The position numbers and the translations under genes were made by a program. Shown piece by piece: positions 6,016 through 6,919 of a DNA stretch of 6,919 nt (positions are counted from its first letter, which is position 1; each line of letters starts with the position of its first letter). Below the pieces are notes generated by a model, which had not been told where the DNA came from, searched no databases, and saw only the letters and a program-made list of their open reading frames with translations. Source of the DNA: an uncultured Treponema sp. (GTDB lineage: Bacteria; Spirochaetota; Spirochaetia; Treponematales; Treponemataceae); contig NZ_CALHGC010000169.1 of assembly GCF_938029485.1 (NCBI RefSeq), positions 1 to 6,919 on the forward strand, read 5' to 3'.

Positions 6016-6098
6016 AATTAAATTTTTCGACAAAATTTTCGGCCTCTTTACAAGGGAATAGTATATTTTTATAGTATCAGTATCATTTTGCATAAGGA

Positions 6099-6121
6099 TG
6101 CCGTAAAAACGGTAATTTTTT
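6099..6121 (+). terminator. Small terminator-like hairpin in the divergent intergenic region
   Basis: TGCCGT (6099-6104) and ACGGTA (6109-6114) form a 6-bp stem with one G-U pair around an AAAA loop. One A and six T (6116-6121) follow. On the + strand this has the form of a weak intrinsic terminator or leader attenuator 46 nt before the B3/B4 gene. No + strand gene lies directly upstream for it to terminate. Confidence 0.4.
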
Positions 6122-6153
6122 CGGAAATCAACCTGTCCTGCAAAAGTTTTTAT

Positions 6154-6159
6154 AGGAGG
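6154..6159 (+). promoter_or_regulatory. Strong ribosome binding site deciding a GTG start
   Basis: AGGAGG, with AG following, is the best Shine-Dalgarno match in the window and lies 7 nt before the GTG at 6167. This makes GTG the start of the B3/B4 protein, since no in-frame ATG is close by. Confidence 0.88.
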
Positions 6160-6166
6160 AGATACT

Positions 6167-6871
6167 GTGAGTAAATTTTTGGCGGATGTTTCTTTTTGGG
6201 AGCTTTTTCCTCAGGCGCAGCTCGGTGTGGTGCTGTTAAAGGGGATAAACAATAGCGGCGAAAGCGTCCGTGATATAAAGGTGCTGCTTTCACGGAGCAA
6301 CGCCGATGCGGAAAAATTTTTGGTAAAAAACGTATTCAGCGAAAATCCCGTTATCGCTATTTGGCGGGATGCATATCGTAAGTTTAAGACAAAGAAAGGG
6401 GTTCGATGCAGTATCGAAGCGCTGTTGAAGCGGGTAGAAAAACAGAATCCCGTTTCGTACATCAATCCGTTGGTAGATATTTACAATGCCGCTTCGCTTC
6501 AATTCGGTTTGCCGTGCGGTGCGGAAGACAGCGATGCCTTTGACGGCGATTTAATTCTCGGTGTTACAAAAGGCGGCGATGATTTTTTTGCGCTCGGCGA
6601 TGAGGAGCATAGCCAGACATTGGAAGGAGAGCTTTGTTACCGCGATAACAAAGGTGCAATATGCCGCTGTTTTAATTGGCGCGACGGTCAGCGCACGATG
6701 ATTACGGAAAATACAAAAAATGCCTTTGTCATTATGGAAAATCTCGACCCTTCACGATTGGAAGACTTAAAAGCTGCATTGGCGCTTATCGGCGAGTATG
6801 CTCAAAAGTACCTTGGAGCCTCGGTTACAACTGAAATTTTGACGCAAGCGAATCCTTCTATAGAGCTGTAA
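6167..6871 (+). CDS. Free-standing B3/B4 domain protein (PheRS beta editing-domain-like)
   Basis: This 234-residue soluble protein resembles the B3/B4 module of the phenylalanyl-tRNA synthetase beta chain (COG3382-type), without the rest of the synthetase. Matching stretches are AIWRDAYRKFKTKKGVRCSI (64-83), NPVSYINPLVDIYNAASLQF (94-113), GLPCGAED (114-121), EGELCYRD (153-160) and CFNWRDGQRTMITENTKNA (168-186). The N-terminal 60 residues and the C-terminal helix (198-216, EDLKAALALIGEYAQKYLG) are those of the stand-alone family. In PheRS this domain binds tRNA and hydrolyses mischarged Tyr-tRNAPhe. A role for the single-domain protein in clearing mischarged tRNA is a family-based inference. 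Translation starts at GTG with a strong AGGAGG. It diverges from folK and has no functional partner in view. Confidence 0.85.
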   Translation: MSKFLADVSFWELFPQAQLGVVLLKGINNSGESVRDIKVLLSRSNADAEKFLVKNVFSENPVIAIWRDAYRKFKTKKGVRCSIEALLKRVEKQNPVSYINPLVDIYNAASLQFGLPCGAEDSDAFDGDLILGVTKGGDDFFALGDEEHSQTLEGELCYRDNKGAICRCFNWRDGQRTMITENTKNAFVIMENLDPSRLEDLKAALALIGEYAQKYLGASVTTEILTQANPSIEL

Positions 6872-6880
6872 TCAACACCC

Positions 6881-6902
6881 CCGAGGCAGAGCGTTGCCGC
6901 GG
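6881..6902 (+). other. GC-rich hairpin after the B3/B4 gene
   Basis: CCGAGGCA (6881-6888) pairs with TGCCGCGG (6895-6902) apart from one A-G mismatch, with a 6-nt loop. It begins 9 nt after the stop and has no T-run after it before the window ends. It could be an mRNA end structure, part of a repeat, or the edge of another gene. Confidence 0.35.
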
Positions 6903-6919
6903 AACAGCGGGTATTAAAC

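Noticed and set aside
6060..6090. Possible - strand promoter for folK (TATACT or TATAAA boxes)
   Set aside because: The -10-like boxes are in an AT-rich stretch and no acceptable -35 box lies at the right distance.
6016..6093. N-terminal extension of FolK to the ATG at 6093
   Set aside because: It has no ribosome site and adds 26 residues not expected before the conserved GLGSN strand.

Overview
The window (about 47-50% GC in the coding regions, more AT-rich between genes) looks like spirochaete DNA, most likely an oral or gut Treponema. The basis is the gene content: a DUF3798-like binding protein next to a sugar/nucleoside-type ABC importer with two different permeases and a small anchored protein, followed by a divergent two-repeat YggT protein. 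This assignment comes from remembered family distribution and was not checked by any search.

Layout: (1) 1-356 is the 3' end of a substrate-binding protein gene. (2) 357-549 holds a strong intrinsic terminator or partial attenuator (394-484) and a candidate promoter. (3) 550-4703 is a tight + strand operon: a two-domain ABC ATPase, permease 1 (0 nt gap), permease 2 (3 nt gap) and a small membrane-anchored protein (TAATG overlap). (4) 4704-4854 is an intergenic stretch with two hairpins. (5) 4855-5445 is a YggT-family membrane protein on +. (6) 5515-6015 is folK on -, convergent with the YggT gene and separated from it by a long AT-rich hairpin. (7) 6016-6166 is a divergent intergenic stretch with a small terminator-like hairpin. 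(8) 6167-6871 is a free-standing PheRS B3/B4-like protein on +. (9) 6872-6919 is a GC-rich tail with a hairpin, cut by the window end.

The first five genes appear to form one uptake system. The binding protein captures a solute, two different permeases form the channel, and one polypeptide carrying both nucleotide-binding domains powers it. The second domain is clearly degenerate. The two-permease layout matches nucleoside- and riboflavin-type importers (NupNOPQ, RfuABCD) rather than classical ribose or galactose systems, so the substrate should be left open. The small protein at 4302-4703 is translationally coupled to permease 2 and is a candidate accessory subunit. The remaining genes (YggT, FolK, B3/B4) are housekeeping-type genes with no evident link to the transporter. 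I see no CRISPR array, tRNA, rRNA, insertion sequence or phage gene.
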